Shown here piece by piece: positions 17,479 to 27,302 of a DNA stretch of 64,000 nt. The position numbers and the translations under genes are program-made. How positions within the stretch are numbered: position 1 is the stretch's first letter; each line of letters opens with the position of its first letter. The notes under the pieces are model-generated. The model searched no databases and was not told the origin of the DNA. It saw nothing but the letters and a program-made list of their open reading frames with translations. Source of the stretch: CAIWHR01 sp963726765 (GTDB lineage Bacteria > Pseudomonadota > Gammaproteobacteria > Burkholderiales > Casimicrobiaceae); the NCBI GenBank assembly GCA_963726765.1, contig CAVSDH010000004.1, forward strand, positions 493,056-557,055, written 5' to 3'.

Positions 17479-20010
17479 TCACCAGTCCTCCTTGACGGCG
17501 CGCACGACATCCGCGTCCATCGCCCGGCGGCCGCTCGCGAGTGCCGTGAGCGTCGACAGCGCAAGAACGATGACGATGAAACCGGCGAGCGCACCCCAAG
17601 GGGGCGAGAGTTCCATCCCCCAATGAAACGACTGGCGGTTCACGATGTGGATCAGGATCAGGCTGATGACGAATCCGAGTACCAGCCCCACGGCGAGCCC
17701 GATGCCGCTCACGACGAGGCCTTCGGTCGCGAGCATGGCGCCCACCTGACGCCGGGTCATGCCGAGATGGCGCAGCACGCCGAACTCGCGTCGCCGCGCG
17801 AACACGAGGGCGCCGAACGACGACGACAATCCGACGAGACCGATGGCGACGGCTGCGAGCTCCAGTGCGTAGGTAATCGCAAAGGTGCGATCGAATATTC
17901 GCAGCGAAAGTTCGCGAATCTCGCCCGGGGCGGCGATTTCGAGTCGCCCGCCGCCGGGAATGCCCTTTCGCAGTGCCGCTTCGACCGCAGCACGGTCGAC
18001 GCCCTCGGCGAGCCACACCGCGCCGCCCGTGACGGCGGAGTCCCCGGTCAGGTCCACGTAACGTTGCCGCTCCATCGCGATCGCTCCCTGCGGCCGTCCG
18101 TAATCGCGCCAGATGCCGGCCACCGTGAACCGCTGCGCCTTTCCCTCGAGCGGTAACGTGATGACCGCGCCTGGCGCAAAACCGTAGAGATCGGCCGTCG
18201 CCTCGTTGATCCATACCGGCGCAGGGGCATCCGCCGGCACGTCGAGCGGCGCAGACAGCAGCGGGAGGCTGCGCGCGGCATTCGCACGGTCGATCGCGCG
18301 GGCCTGCAGCACGACGCGCGCCCGGGCAGGATCGAGGGAAATCTGTTGCTCGCGCAGAAACTCGACCCGCCGCACCTCCCGCAGCGCGGCAAGCCGCGAC
18401 TGCGCGTCCTGATCCAGAAATGCCGATTCACCGCCGGCCGCGGCACGGACGTAGAGGTCCGCCGGGAGGATGCGCTCGAGCCACGCGTCGAGCGAATGGC
18501 GAAACGACGCCACCATGATGGCCATGGAAACCATGAGGCTCACGCTCGCGACGATCGCCGCCAGACTCACCGTTGCCTGACCCGGTGCCCCGCGCAGCTG
18601 CGCAAGCGCGAGCTGCGGAGCGCATGCGCGTGGCGCGGGAACGACGGACAATGCCGCCGCCGCGAACCAGGGCAGCAGCAGCAGCGTTCCGGCGAGCAAC
18701 AACGCGATGGCGAGATAACCTCCGAGCGGCAGACCGGCCATCGGCGGCAACGCGGTGGCAGCCGTGCCCGCCCCCAGCGCAGCGAGCCCGGGCAAGGGCG
18801 TGCGCAGCCGGGAGAATGCCCGCTCGTCGTCGCCCGCCTTCAGCGCCGGCGCCGGCGCCGCGTGCGCGGTTTCGAGGGCGGGCACGACGCTGCCCAGCGC
18901 CGCGGCCGCGATGCCCAGCGCGAAGAAGAACAGGAGCGTCGGCCAATGGATCGCGAGCGACGGCACGACTCCACGAAAGAAGCCCGATCCGAGGTCGGCT
19001 CCCACGAAACGCACGGCGAGCTCTGCGAGCGCAAATCCGCCGACGATGCCGAGCACGCTCCCCGCGGCGCCGATGATCGCGCCTTCGATCACGATCAGCG
19101 CGGCAAGACGTCTGCGAGTCACACCGAGGACGCGCAGGAGCGCGAACTGGCTACGCCGGCGCACCACGGCGAGCGCCTGCGTCGAGAAGACGAGCAGTCC
19201 GCCGGTAAAGAGCGCCACCAGCGCGAGAACATCGAGATTCACGCGATACGACCGCGAGAGGCTGGCGCCCGCGGCAACGGTCGTCTCCTTCTTCGCGGCA
19301 CCAACGCCCGCGGGCAAGCGTCCGCGCAGGTCCTCCTCGAATGTCGAGACGTCGACACCAGGACGAAGGCGCAGGTCGATCCGCGTGAGGCGACCGACGC
19401 GGCCGAACACCGACTGCGCCCCCGCGATGTCCATCACGGCGAAGATTTGCGTACCGCCGCCCGGAAGTTCGCCGGCGACGCGCAGGGACACGGCCGCGAG
19501 CCCGACCTGCAGCGCGATCGCGTCGCCCGACCTCGCGTCGAGCGCACGCATCGCGGCGGGACTGAGGAACATGACGTCGGGACGCAGTGCGTCGAGGCGA
19601 TCGGCGGTCGCGGCGATCAACGCCGGCTGAATGGCGCCGGCGCGGAAGACGTCGATCCCGACGATCTTCAGCGTGTCGCTGCGGCCGGTGAGCTTTGCCT
19701 CGACCTCGACGACCGGACTCGCCACCGCAACGCCGGGCAGTCTTGCGATCTCCGGATAGAGCGACTCGGCGAATCCGGCGCGCGGCCCGCGCACCTCGAG
19801 ATCGGCATCGCCCCCCAGCGTCTGCACGCCCTGCGAAAGCTCGTTGATCGCCGCCTGGTTGATGATCTGCACCGCGTAGCCGAGCGCCACGCCCAGAGCG
19901 ATGGCCACGACGGAAAGCGCCGTGCGCGTCCCGTTTTGGAGAAGCGAGCCCCTGAATACCGCGCCTGCGGCGGATACGTTGGCGTCCCTCGAGGCGGCCA
20001 GCGCGGTCAT
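17479..20010 (-). CDS. FtsX/MacB-type ABC transporter permease, two-module
   Basis: Inner-membrane permease of 843 residues with a duplicated FtsX layout: a TM helix near residue 30, a periplasmic domain, three helices around 260-370, a central hydrophobic pair (~415-460), a second periplasmic domain, and three C-terminal helices ending in AMDADVVRAVKEDW. Proteins of this shape do not import; they extract lipoproteins or lipids or power periplasmic processes. The cognate ATPase overlaps in operon order one base away, and the lipocalin-like protein follows. By analogy to LolCDE/YbbAP the complex may hand a hydrophobic ligand to that protein; this is inference. Confidence 0.87.
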   Translation of the reverse strand: MTALAASRDANVSAAGAVFRGSLLQNGTRTALSVVAIALGVALGYAVQIINQAAINELSQGVQTLGGDADLEVRGPRAGFAESLYPEIARLPGVAVASPVVEVEAKLTGRSDTLKIVGIDVFRAGAIQPALIAATADRLDALRPDVMFLSPAAMRALDARSGDAIALQVGLAAVSLRVAGELPGGGTQIFAVMDIAGAQSVFGRVGRLTRIDLRLRPGVDVSTFEEDLRGRLPAGVGAAKKETTVAAGASLSRSYRVNLDVLALVALFTGGLLVFSTQALAVVRRRSQFALLRVLGVTRRRLAALIVIEGAIIGAAGSVLGIVGGFALAELAVRFVGADLGSGFFRGVVPSLAIHWPTLLFFFALGIAAAALGSVVPALETAHAAPAPALKAGDDERAFSRLRTPLPGLAALGAGTAATALPPMAGLPLGGYLAIALLLAGTLLLLPWFAAAALSVVPAPRACAPQLALAQLRGAPGQATVSLAAIVASVSLMVSMAIMVASFRHSLDAWLERILPADLYVRAAAGGESAFLDQDAQSRLAALREVRRVEFLREQQISLDPARARVVLQARAIDRANAARSLPLLSAPLDVPADAPAPVWINEATADLYGFAPGAVITLPLEGKAQRFTVAGIWRDYGRPQGAIAMERQRYVDLTGDSAVTGGAVWLAEGVDRAAVEAALRKGIPGGGRLEIAAPGEIRELSLRIFDRTFAITYALELAAVAIGLVGLSSSFGALVFARRREFGVLRHLGMTRRQVGAMLATEGLVVSGIGLAVGLVLGFVISLILIHIVNRQSFHWGMELSPPWGALAGFIVIVLALSTLTALASGRRAMDADVVRAVKEDW

Positions 20011-20011
20011 G

Positions 20012-20686
20012 TCACGCGACCTTCGTTTCGCGCAATCCGTCGCGCGCCAGCGTGTAGGTCCGGTCGGCCATCGCTGCAGCCGCCCTCGAGTGCGTCACCA
20101 GAATTCCTGCCGCCCCGCGTGCCTTCGCTTCGTGGCGCAGAAGTGCCAGCACCTGGCCTGCGCTGTCCGGGTCGAGGTTGCCGGTGGGCTCGTCCGCCAG
20201 CACGAGCCGCGGACCGTGCACGAGGGCGCGCGCGATCGCCACCCGCTGCAATTCGCCACCGGACAGTTCACGCGGCATGCCCGCCGCGCGATCGCCGAGA
20301 CCGACCGCGGCGAGCATTTCGGCGACCCTGTCGGCCGCCGTCGCAGGGTCGACGCCGACGAGCGACAACGGCAGCGCAACGTTCTGCGCGACGGTCAGGT
20401 ACGGCAGCACGTGGAACGCCTGGAAAACGAAGCCCATGTGAACGCGGCGCAGCGCCGTCAGGGCGTCGTCGTCGAGTGAAGTGAGTTCGATCCCCTCCAG
20501 CGTGATCGTGCCGGCGTCGGCGCGATCGAGGCCCGCGATGAGATTGAGCAGCGTGGACTTGCCCGATCCCGATTCGCCCATCAGGGCGACGAAATCGCCT
20601 GCCTGGAGATCGAGGTCGACGTCGCCGAAGACCGCACGCGGACGCGGTCCGGAAAACGATTTGGCAAGACCGCGGATCGAAAGCAT
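20012..20686 (-). CDS. ABC transporter ATP-binding protein (LolD/MacB type)
   Basis: ATPase of 224 residues pairing with the FtsX-like permease. Walker A GESGSGKST, signature ELSGGELQRVAIARALVHGP, Walker B LVLADEPTGNLD and the family-specific RRVHMGFVFQAFHVLPYLTV are all present. The start MLSIRGLAKSFSGPRPR at ATG 20684-20686 fits the family length; the open frame continues upstream but without homology. The gene ends 1 bp before the permease start, so they are co-transcribed. Confidence 0.9.
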   Translation of the reverse strand: MLSIRGLAKSFSGPRPRAVFGDVDLDLQAGDFVALMGESGSGKSTLLNLIAGLDRADAGTITLEGIELTSLDDDALTALRRVHMGFVFQAFHVLPYLTVAQNVALPLSLVGVDPATAADRVAEMLAAVGLGDRAAGMPRELSGGELQRVAIARALVHGPRLVLADEPTGNLDPDSAGQVLALLRHEAKARGAAGILVTHSRAAAAMADRTYTLARDGLRETKVA

Positions 20687-21076
20687 TCCGCCGAGGGTAG
20701 CGACGGAGTGCGCGCGAGGCAAGCACGCGGATGCACCGACCGACCGCCGGATCGCCTCCGATACCCGGCCTCGACAACCACGTGCAACTTCGCGCGCGGG
20801 CCGGACACTCCGGTCTGGACCGGCCGTTCCGACCGACATCCGGCATCCGCCCATCGTGACGAAGTGGTACGGCAATTTCGACGGCGCGACCGCGACCTGT
20901 CGGATGAGGCGGCCGTGGCGAGCGGCATCGATCGCCGCCGACCCGCGGACCGGCCCTACGGGCGCGACGCCTGGCGCCGCGAATGGATCAGGGTTTCGAT
21001 GCGTCGGTTTGGACATGACAGAATGCGGAATCGTCGCGTTTCACTCGCGTAACCGTTCGTCGACCGAAGCCCCAGG
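20687..21076. other. Intergenic region, nothing recognised
   Basis: Divergent spacer between the minus-strand ABC operon and the plus-strand kinase. I see no convincing small gene, RNA or repeat. It must contain both promoters, but no clear -35/-10 pair stands out in the GC-rich sequence. Confidence 0.5.
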
Positions 21077-23252
21077 ATGAACACGATTGGCCAACCCGCA
21101 CGCGAATCGACCATTGCGCCGGCGCCTGCGCGAGCAGCGCCCTTCGAGCCCCGCCTCATTGCGACACGAATGCGGCGCATCTCCGCGGTGTTGATTCTCG
21201 CGGCGCTCGTCGCTGCCGGCGCCGGTTGGATGTATGTCGGCGTCGAGCGATCGCTGCGCGACCTCCGCGCGCAGGGCCTTCCTGCGTTGCTCGACGCCAA
21301 GACCAAGTCGCTGGAGGTCTTCATCGACGAGCGCGACGCCGACGCGATTCGGTGGGCGCGCGAGCCGCGACTTCGCGCGCTCACGATCGAGCTTGCCCAC
21401 CGGTCGTCGTCGTCCACCGACAAATCGACCGACATTTGCCGCAGCGCTGCTGGGGGTGGAATGGCGCACGCTGGTTGCGCCGATCGAGCGCGACGAGGGC
21501 GTTGTCGCCGCCAACGCCGTCGATCGGAGCGGACGCATCATCGCGTCGACTCTCGACGTGTCATGCGGACTTCCCGTGGAACCGCGCCGCGAGGCGCCGC
21601 AGTTGTCCCGGGTGTTCGAGGGACACACCCAGTTCATTCGCCCGTTCGCGGCCGATCCTCGGCTCGTGGCGGCGCAACCGTTTTTGGGCGCGCGTCCACT
21701 CGCGTGGATCGAAACACCGGTGCGTGACGATAAAGGTGCCATCGTCGCCGCGCTCGGGTTTGCGAGCTACGTCGACACCGACTTCGAGAACATTCTCGCG
21801 GCGGCGCGGCCAGGCGACACCGGGGAAGCGTATGCGTTCGACGAAAACGGCATACTGCTTTCCGAGGTCCGCTCGACCCAGGGGCTGCGTTCGGCAGGAC
21901 TCCTCCCGGCAGAAGGCGCGAGAAGCCCGGTCTTCCGCATGAAGGTCAAGGATCCCGGCACCGAACTCCTTTCGGGTGGCGTTCCGCAATCTCGAATCGA
22001 CGAATGGCCGCTCACCAAACCCGTGGCGGCAGCGCTCGACGCCGCAAATGGTTCCGAAAAGGCCAATCTGCAGGGCGTATTGCTCGACCCCTACCGCAAT
22101 TACCGCGGCGCCGAAGTAATCGGCGCATGGCGATGGTTGCGCAAGGAACGGATCGGTATCGTGGCCGAGATTGGAATAGACGAAGCCTACGCGCCGCTTC
22201 GCTATGTCCGTTTTGCGTTCGCCGGAACGATGATTCTTCTGGTAGTGACGACTGCCTGGGCGATCTGGTCGACCGTGACGCTATGGCGGCTTTCGCGCAA
22301 CGCCGGGGCCGGCCGACGCATCGGCGCCTATCGCCTGGAGCGCAAGCTCGGCGAAGGAGGCATGGCGAACGTCTATCTTGCACATCACGCGCTCCTAAAG
22401 CGCCCCACCGCGGTCAAGATCCTGAAGCGTCATCTTGCAACGGACGAGCTGCTCGCCCGTTTCGAACGCGAGGTGCAGCTCGCGAGCTCGCTCGAGCACC
22501 CGAATACGATCGAAATCTACGACTTCGGCCACACGTCCGATGGCCTGTTCTACTATGCAATGGAGTTCCTTGATGGGTTGACCCTCGACCAGTTGGTCGC
22601 CCTCGATGCCGTCCCGCCGATTGCACGTACATGCCACATCATTCGACAGGTGTGCGCTGCACTTGCCGAAGTCCATGGCAAAGGACTGGTCCATCGCGAC
22701 GTCAAGCCGGACAACGTGATGCTGACGGCGAGGGGCGGCGAGCACGATTTCGTCAAACTGCTCGATTTCGGAATCGTGAAACGCGTCGAAAGCGACGGAA
22801 CTTCGGTGCGCGCCGAAGCCGAACGCAGTCTGACGCATCAGCTGCGTTTGCTGGGGACTCCTGCGTACATGGCGCCCGAGCGCATCGGACATCCGAGCGC
22901 CGTCGACGCGCGCGCAGATGTCTACGGAGTCGGCGCGGTTCTGTTCTACCTTGTCACCGGCAGGCCGCCATTCGATCAGCCGGACCAGGCAGCACTGCTT
23001 CGCGAAGTACTCTCGGTGCCTGCGCCGCGCGCGTCGTCGATCGCGAACGGCACGCCGCGGGCGCTTGACGATCTGATCGCGCGCTGCCTCGAAAAGGCGC
23101 CATCGGGCCGACCCGACAGCGTCGCAGAGATCGTTGTCGTCATCGATGCCCTCGATCTGCCGCCATGGACACCGGTCGACGCAAAGGCATGGTGGTTGCG
23201 CTGGCGCTCCGCCGACGGGAAAGGCACGGACGCGGTTGGATCGGCAGGCTGA
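21077..23252 (+). CDS. Membrane Ser/Thr protein kinase with extracytoplasmic Cache-like sensor, one frame error
   Basis: Receptor-like Hanks-type kinase. A first TM helix (RRISAVLILAALVAAGAGWM) precedes a ~290-residue periplasmic region resembling a double Cache domain. TM2 is GTMILLVVTTAWAIW, followed by the kinase: glycine loop KLGEGGMANVYLA, AVKILKRH Lys, HRDVKPDNVML catalytic loop, LLDFGIVKRV, and GTPAYMAPERIG. All kinase residues needed for activity are present. The frame is interrupted once in the sensor, near 21421-21430, between LAHRSSSSTDKS and PTFAAALLGVEWRTL; repaired length is 724 residues. Here the sensor is N-terminal and the kinase C-terminal, the reverse of the common PknB order. 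Confidence 0.85.
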
Positions 23253-23334
23253 AACGCGCCGCCGTCGCGCTCCCGCGCCGGGCAATGCGGCCACCGTCCG
23301 GCGGAACTGCCGCCGAAACGACGAGGGCTTCCCT

Positions 23335-24189
23335 TCAGGCGCGCCGCGCTTTCGCGTGCAGGTCCGCCTCGATCAGCGCGCGGAGTTCGGGCGACACGCG
23401 AGGCGTTGCGCCGAACCATTTGCGGAATCCGTAGCCGGCCTGCTGCAGCAGCATCCCGAGGCCGTCGACGATGCGGTGGCCGCGCGCGGCCGCCGCGACC
23501 AGCAACCCGGTTTCCAGGGGAACGTAGACGACGTCGCAGACGACCGCCGTTCGCTTGAGCGAATCGAGATCGATGGCGAGCGGCGGTTCCCCCACCATGC
23601 CGAGCGACGTGCAGTTCGCGAGGAGATCGGCGCTCGCGAGGAGACGCGGCAGTTCCGCCATGCTGTGCGCGGTTATGCCGTGACGCATCTGTGCCGCCAT
23701 CTCGCGCGCCCGCTCCTCCGTTCGATTCACGACGGCAACCCGGACTCCGCGCGTCGCGAGGGCGAACGCGGCTGCGTGGGCGGCGCCCCCCGCTCCGAGT
23801 ACGACCGCATGCGCGTTCGCGACGTCCCAGCCCGGAGCGCTTTCGTCGAGACTCGCGATGAATCCGTGGGCGTCGGAATTGCCGCCGCAGAGGACATCGC
23901 CTTCGTACCAGACGGTGTTCACCGCGCCGATCGCTTCCGCGGCGGGGTCACGCCGGTCGACGATGCGGTGCGCCGTTTGCTTGTGCGGAACCGTGACGTT
24001 GGCGCCGATGTAACCTTGCGCACGCAGATGCGACAGGAAATCGGGGAACGCCTCGGGCGAGACGTCCCTCTTTTCGTAGGCGCCGGCGATGCCGAGCGTT
24101 TCGAGCCAATGCCCGTGGATCAACGGCGATCGCGAATGGGCGATCGGATGGCCGATCACGCATGCCCGCGGAATCCCGACGGCGCTCAT
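23335..24189 (-). CDS. aroE: Shikimate dehydrogenase
   Basis: NADPH-dependent reduction of 3-dehydroshikimate in aromatic amino-acid synthesis; 284 residues. Shikimate-binding IAHSRSPLIHGHWLE, the catalytic Lys in GANVTVPHKQTAHRI, the Asp in LCGGNSDAHGFIASLD, the Rossmann GAGGAAHAAAFALATRG and the NADP-selecting NRTEERARE are all visible. Overlapping frames on the plus strand are shadows. Single gene between the kinase and a lipoprotein gene. Confidence 0.93.
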   Translation of the reverse strand: MSAVGIPRACVIGHPIAHSRSPLIHGHWLETLGIAGAYEKRDVSPEAFPDFLSHLRAQGYIGANVTVPHKQTAHRIVDRRDPAAEAIGAVNTVWYEGDVLCGGNSDAHGFIASLDESAPGWDVANAHAVVLGAGGAAHAAAFALATRGVRVAVVNRTEERAREMAAQMRHGITAHSMAELPRLLASADLLANCTSLGMVGEPPLAIDLDSLKRTAVVCDVVYVPLETGLLVAAAARGHRIVDGLGMLLQQAGYGFRKWFGATPRVSPELRALIEADLHAKARRA

Positions 24190-24287
24190 GTCGCGATGCC
24201 ATGCACGGTCGTGCGCAAGCGGGGCATCACCCCTCGATGCATCGTCATGAGGTCAATCCCGCGAGGCAACGGTCATCGACGCCGCGC

Positions 24288-24717
24288 TCAGCGCAGGAGC
24301 TCGATTCCGGTGGAGGTGACCCGCACCCGGTCGCCGATTTGCAGTCCGGGCGCCGAGGTCTGCTGGACCGTGGCGTACGACCCGTCGTCGTAGCGGACGC
24401 CGATGACCCACACGAGCGTCGAGTCGCGCCCTGCGAGTTCGTTGCCGAGATACGCCCCGCCCACCGCGCCCACGACCGTGGCCACCGTCCGCCCCGTGCC
24501 GCCGCCAATGAGGCTGCCGAGCCCGCCACCGATCAACGCGCCGCCGATGCCGCCGACCACGCTGGGAACGTTCTGCACCGATCTGCGTCTGGATCGATTC
24601 CACGCGGCCCACGCGGCCGGTCGACGGTTCGCTCACCTGATACGCCGGGGGCGTGTTGCAGCCGGCCAGCAGGAGCATCGCCATCGCGGCGAATACAGTG
24701 AACGTAGCTCTCGCCAT
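24288..24717 (-). CDS. Glycine-zipper outer-membrane lipoprotein (SlyB-like), one frame error
   Basis: Small lipoprotein. The signal MARATFTVFAAMAMLLLAGC ends in a LLAGC lipobox with the acylated Cys at residue 20. After VGRVESIQTQI the frame jumps by +1 near 24579 into VQNVPSVVGGIGGALIGGG, a glycine-zipper helix pair of the SlyB/RcsF-associated type (GGLGSLIGGGTGRTVATVVG). The C-terminal part (RVRVTSTGIELLR) is a short beta domain. Repaired length is 142 residues. A GTG twelve bases upstream is an alternative start. Confidence 0.78.
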
Positions 24718-24750
24718 CGTCGGGCCCACGTGCCTGCCGCGAAGAATCCG

Positions 24751-25611
24751 TCACTCAGGGATCGAATAGAGGAGGTACATGGCGGCCAGAAGGCCCGTCG
24801 GCCGGCCCAGCGTGCCCAACCATTGCCCGAAGATGGTCTCGATGTCGCCGCCCAGGTACACCTGCGTCAGGGCGCGGTTCACTTCGAGCCGCAATGCCGA
24901 ATCGTTGCGCGGCAGCGTCATTGCATAAGGCTCGAACGACAGCTCCTCGGCCAGCATCGCGAGCTTGGCCGGATCCTTGGCCTTCAGCGTAAGCCCGACC
25001 AGCTTGATCTTGTCCCCGGCATAGGCGTCCACGCTGCCCGATTCGAGCATCGCCATTCCCTGGTCGCCGGTATCGACCGGGACCACGGTGGCGTTGACAA
25101 GACGCCGTTGCAGCGTGCCCTTGAGGCGCGATTCGGTGGTCGTCCCCTTCAGCACGGCGATTTTCTTGCCGCCCATGTCCGAGAGCTTGTTGATCGTCGA
25201 GTCGACCCTCACGATGAAGCCGCCGGCGTCGATGAAGATGAGTCCTGAAAAGTCGACGTTGGCGAGTCGCGCCTGCGTCTGCGTGGTGTTCGCGCATTCG
25301 AGATCCGCCTTGCCGCCCATCACCATCTGCAGCCGCTCGGGTGTCGAACCGGCGAGCCAGTTCACCTTGAGATTCGGCTCGCCGACCGCGCGTCCGATCT
25401 GTGCGATCACCCGCTTGCAGAGGTCGATCGAATAGCCCGCCGGCTCGTTGTTCGGGCCGTTGAACGAGAACGGAAGGGATTCCGGCGAGTACGCGACATT
25501 GATCGCCTTCGCCGCCTTGATCTTGCCCAGGGTGTTGGGTCCCTGCTGGGCTGCCGCGCCGGCGCACACCAGGCTCGCGGCGACAAACAATCCGACACAT
25601 AGACGATTCAC
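24751..25611 (-). CDS. Amino-acid-type ABC transporter substrate-binding protein
   Basis: Periplasmic binding protein of family 3, 286 residues. GTG start at 25609-25611 is preferred because AAAGG lies upstream and the signal peptide NRLCVGLFVAASLVCAGAAA begins there. The mature part holds INVAYSPESLPFSFNG and GYSIDLCKRVIAQIG, the usual ligand-site opening, and ends with VNRALTQVYLGGDIETIFGQ. No permease or ATPase is adjacent, so it is an orphan that may serve a transporter elsewhere. The upstream saccharopine-dehydrogenase-like frame, if unrepaired, overlaps its first codons. Confidence 0.85.
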   Translation of the reverse strand: MNRLCVGLFVAASLVCAGAAAQQGPNTLGKIKAAKAINVAYSPESLPFSFNGPNNEPAGYSIDLCKRVIAQIGRAVGEPNLKVNWLAGSTPERLQMVMGGKADLECANTTQTQARLANVDFSGLIFIDAGGFIVRVDSTINKLSDMGGKKIAVLKGTTTESRLKGTLQRRLVNATVVPVDTGDQGMAMLESGSVDAYAGDKIKLVGLTLKAKDPAKLAMLAEELSFEPYAMTLPRNDSALRLEVNRALTQVYLGGDIETIFGQWLGTLGRPTGLLAAMYLLYSIPE

Positions 25612-25804
25612 GATTCGACCTTTGGAGAATTGGAATGGGCTTCGCGGCAGCGGCGACGGCGGGTGGGCGGAACTGCGCCGTGCCGTACGAAGGCGGATGT
25701 GCATCTTACCGGAGATGCGAACAGGGCTCCACCGTCGCGGGCAGACGCGAATGCGCCGTCCGGGTTGCTCACCCGATCGGTCGCGTGTCCCGCCAGGCAC
25801 CGTG

Positions 25805-26870
25805 TCACCGATCGAACAATTTTCCCGGTCTTGGTTCTGAGAAATTCGGGCAGCGGCACCTCCTCCTGCTTGAGAAAGCCCCGCTGCGGCAGCACACCTT
25901 CACGAACCATCTCGATGATCGCCACCGCAGAGGCCGACGTCGTCCACGCGATCGCGGTCTGCATGCCGCCGGCGAGGTCGATCGGGCGATAGGCGCGGAC
26001 GAATTCCCGGCGCTGGAGGCGCGCGTCGAGCAAGCCCTCCGACGAGACGTGGACGTAGACGACGTCGTCGTTGACCGGCGGCTTGGCGTTCGTGAGGATC
26101 TCGCCGGCGAGCTCCCGCCGCTCGCGCATCAGGAGCTCGTGAAAGAAGAAATTCATCAGGCGCACGTGTCCGGGATAACGCATGGTCTTGTAATCGACAT
26201 TGGCGACCTTCCCGTGAAACGTTTCGCAGATCGTCCCGAGCCCGCCCGATGTCGTGAAGGCTTCCAGCATGACGCCCTCCACGTAGAGCGTCTCCAGCCA
26301 TTCCATCGACGACACCATCTTGCGAACGCCGCCCTCGATCACCTCGCAGTCGTTGAGGTATTCGTTGACCACGCCTTCGGGCGACCAGTTGAACGCGTAG
26401 CCCATCAATCCGGTCGGATGCTGAGGAAGCGCACCGACACGCAGACGGAGCGAGCGGCACTCGGTGAACGCGGCGACCTGGTCGGCGCCGACGATCCCGA
26501 CGAACCCCGGCGCCAGTCCGCACTGCGGCGCCATGATGGCGCGCGAGGTCTTGCTGAGTTCCCGGATGGCGTCCGTCGTCGGCACGTCCTCGGTGAGATC
26601 GAAATAGTGGATGCCGCGAGCATGCGCGGCGGTGGCGACCCGCCGATTGATTCGATACGGCAGGCACGAAAGCACGGCATCGAATCCCTCGGTCGCCGCC
26701 CGGATGCCGTCGTCCGACAGAAGATCCGCGGTGCGAACGGCGAAGGGCAGCGCCTCACGCGGCGCACGGCTGTCGAACCCGGTGACGTCGAATTCGCCCT
26801 CGTGGAGCAGCTTGGCGGCCAGTGTCCCCACCTTTCCGAGGCCCAGCACCGCGATCTTCTTCAACTGCAT
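25805..26870 (-). CDS. Saccharopine dehydrogenase-like NAD(P) oxidoreductase
   Basis: Amino-acid dehydrogenase of the saccharopine/lysine 6-dehydrogenase group. Rossmann start MQLKKIAVLGLGKVGTLAAK, then CLPYRINRRVATAAHARGIH, APQCGLAPGFVGIVGADQVA and the typical VDYKTMRYPGHVRLMNFF. The family normally ends soon after the LPEFLRTKTGK element. Here that segment is followed in frame by 67 atypical residues running to 25608 and into the next gene. Deleting one base at about 25817 gives an immediate end, KIFDR then TGA at 25805-25807, for 354 residues. I report the repaired end. The exact substrate is not determined. Confidence 0.8.
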
Positions 26871-27302
26871 TTATGCCTCCTCAACTCTCGAGTCGCGCAG
26901 CGAACGCCTGCGCCCCCTCCGAATGCACACGCGCACCAGTGCCGTGTGCAATCGAGTCTGCGCTGACTCGCGGCTGGATGGAACTCGACAGGTTCCGCAA
27001 TTTCGTTTTTTCATCAACGGCTTACTGCGGCAGCTCGGCATCGCTTTCGCAGTCGAAAGCAGCGCAGCGTGTCGGCAGGTCGGTCGACGACCTGCGCATT
27101 TTCGCATACGGCCAAGGAATCGATCGTGGATGACCCGATGGCGTGGCGTCGACAGTGCGAGCGCCGGCGACCCGCGCGCAAATTCGTCAAGTCGCCCGGT
27201 GGCCGATCCCGGCCGGGTATTCGCGCTGGACGCGCACGGCGCGCGGGACCCCGGTGTCGGCTACACTAATCCGATCGCTCCCCGCTCCTGCTGCGATTCA
27301 TC
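26871..27302. other. Intergenic region, no gene seen
   Basis: About 430 bp between divergent genes. A TACACTAAT element at 27261-27269 could be the -10 of the following fusion gene, but no matching -35 is clear. No repeat, RNA or small gene is supported. Confidence 0.4.
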
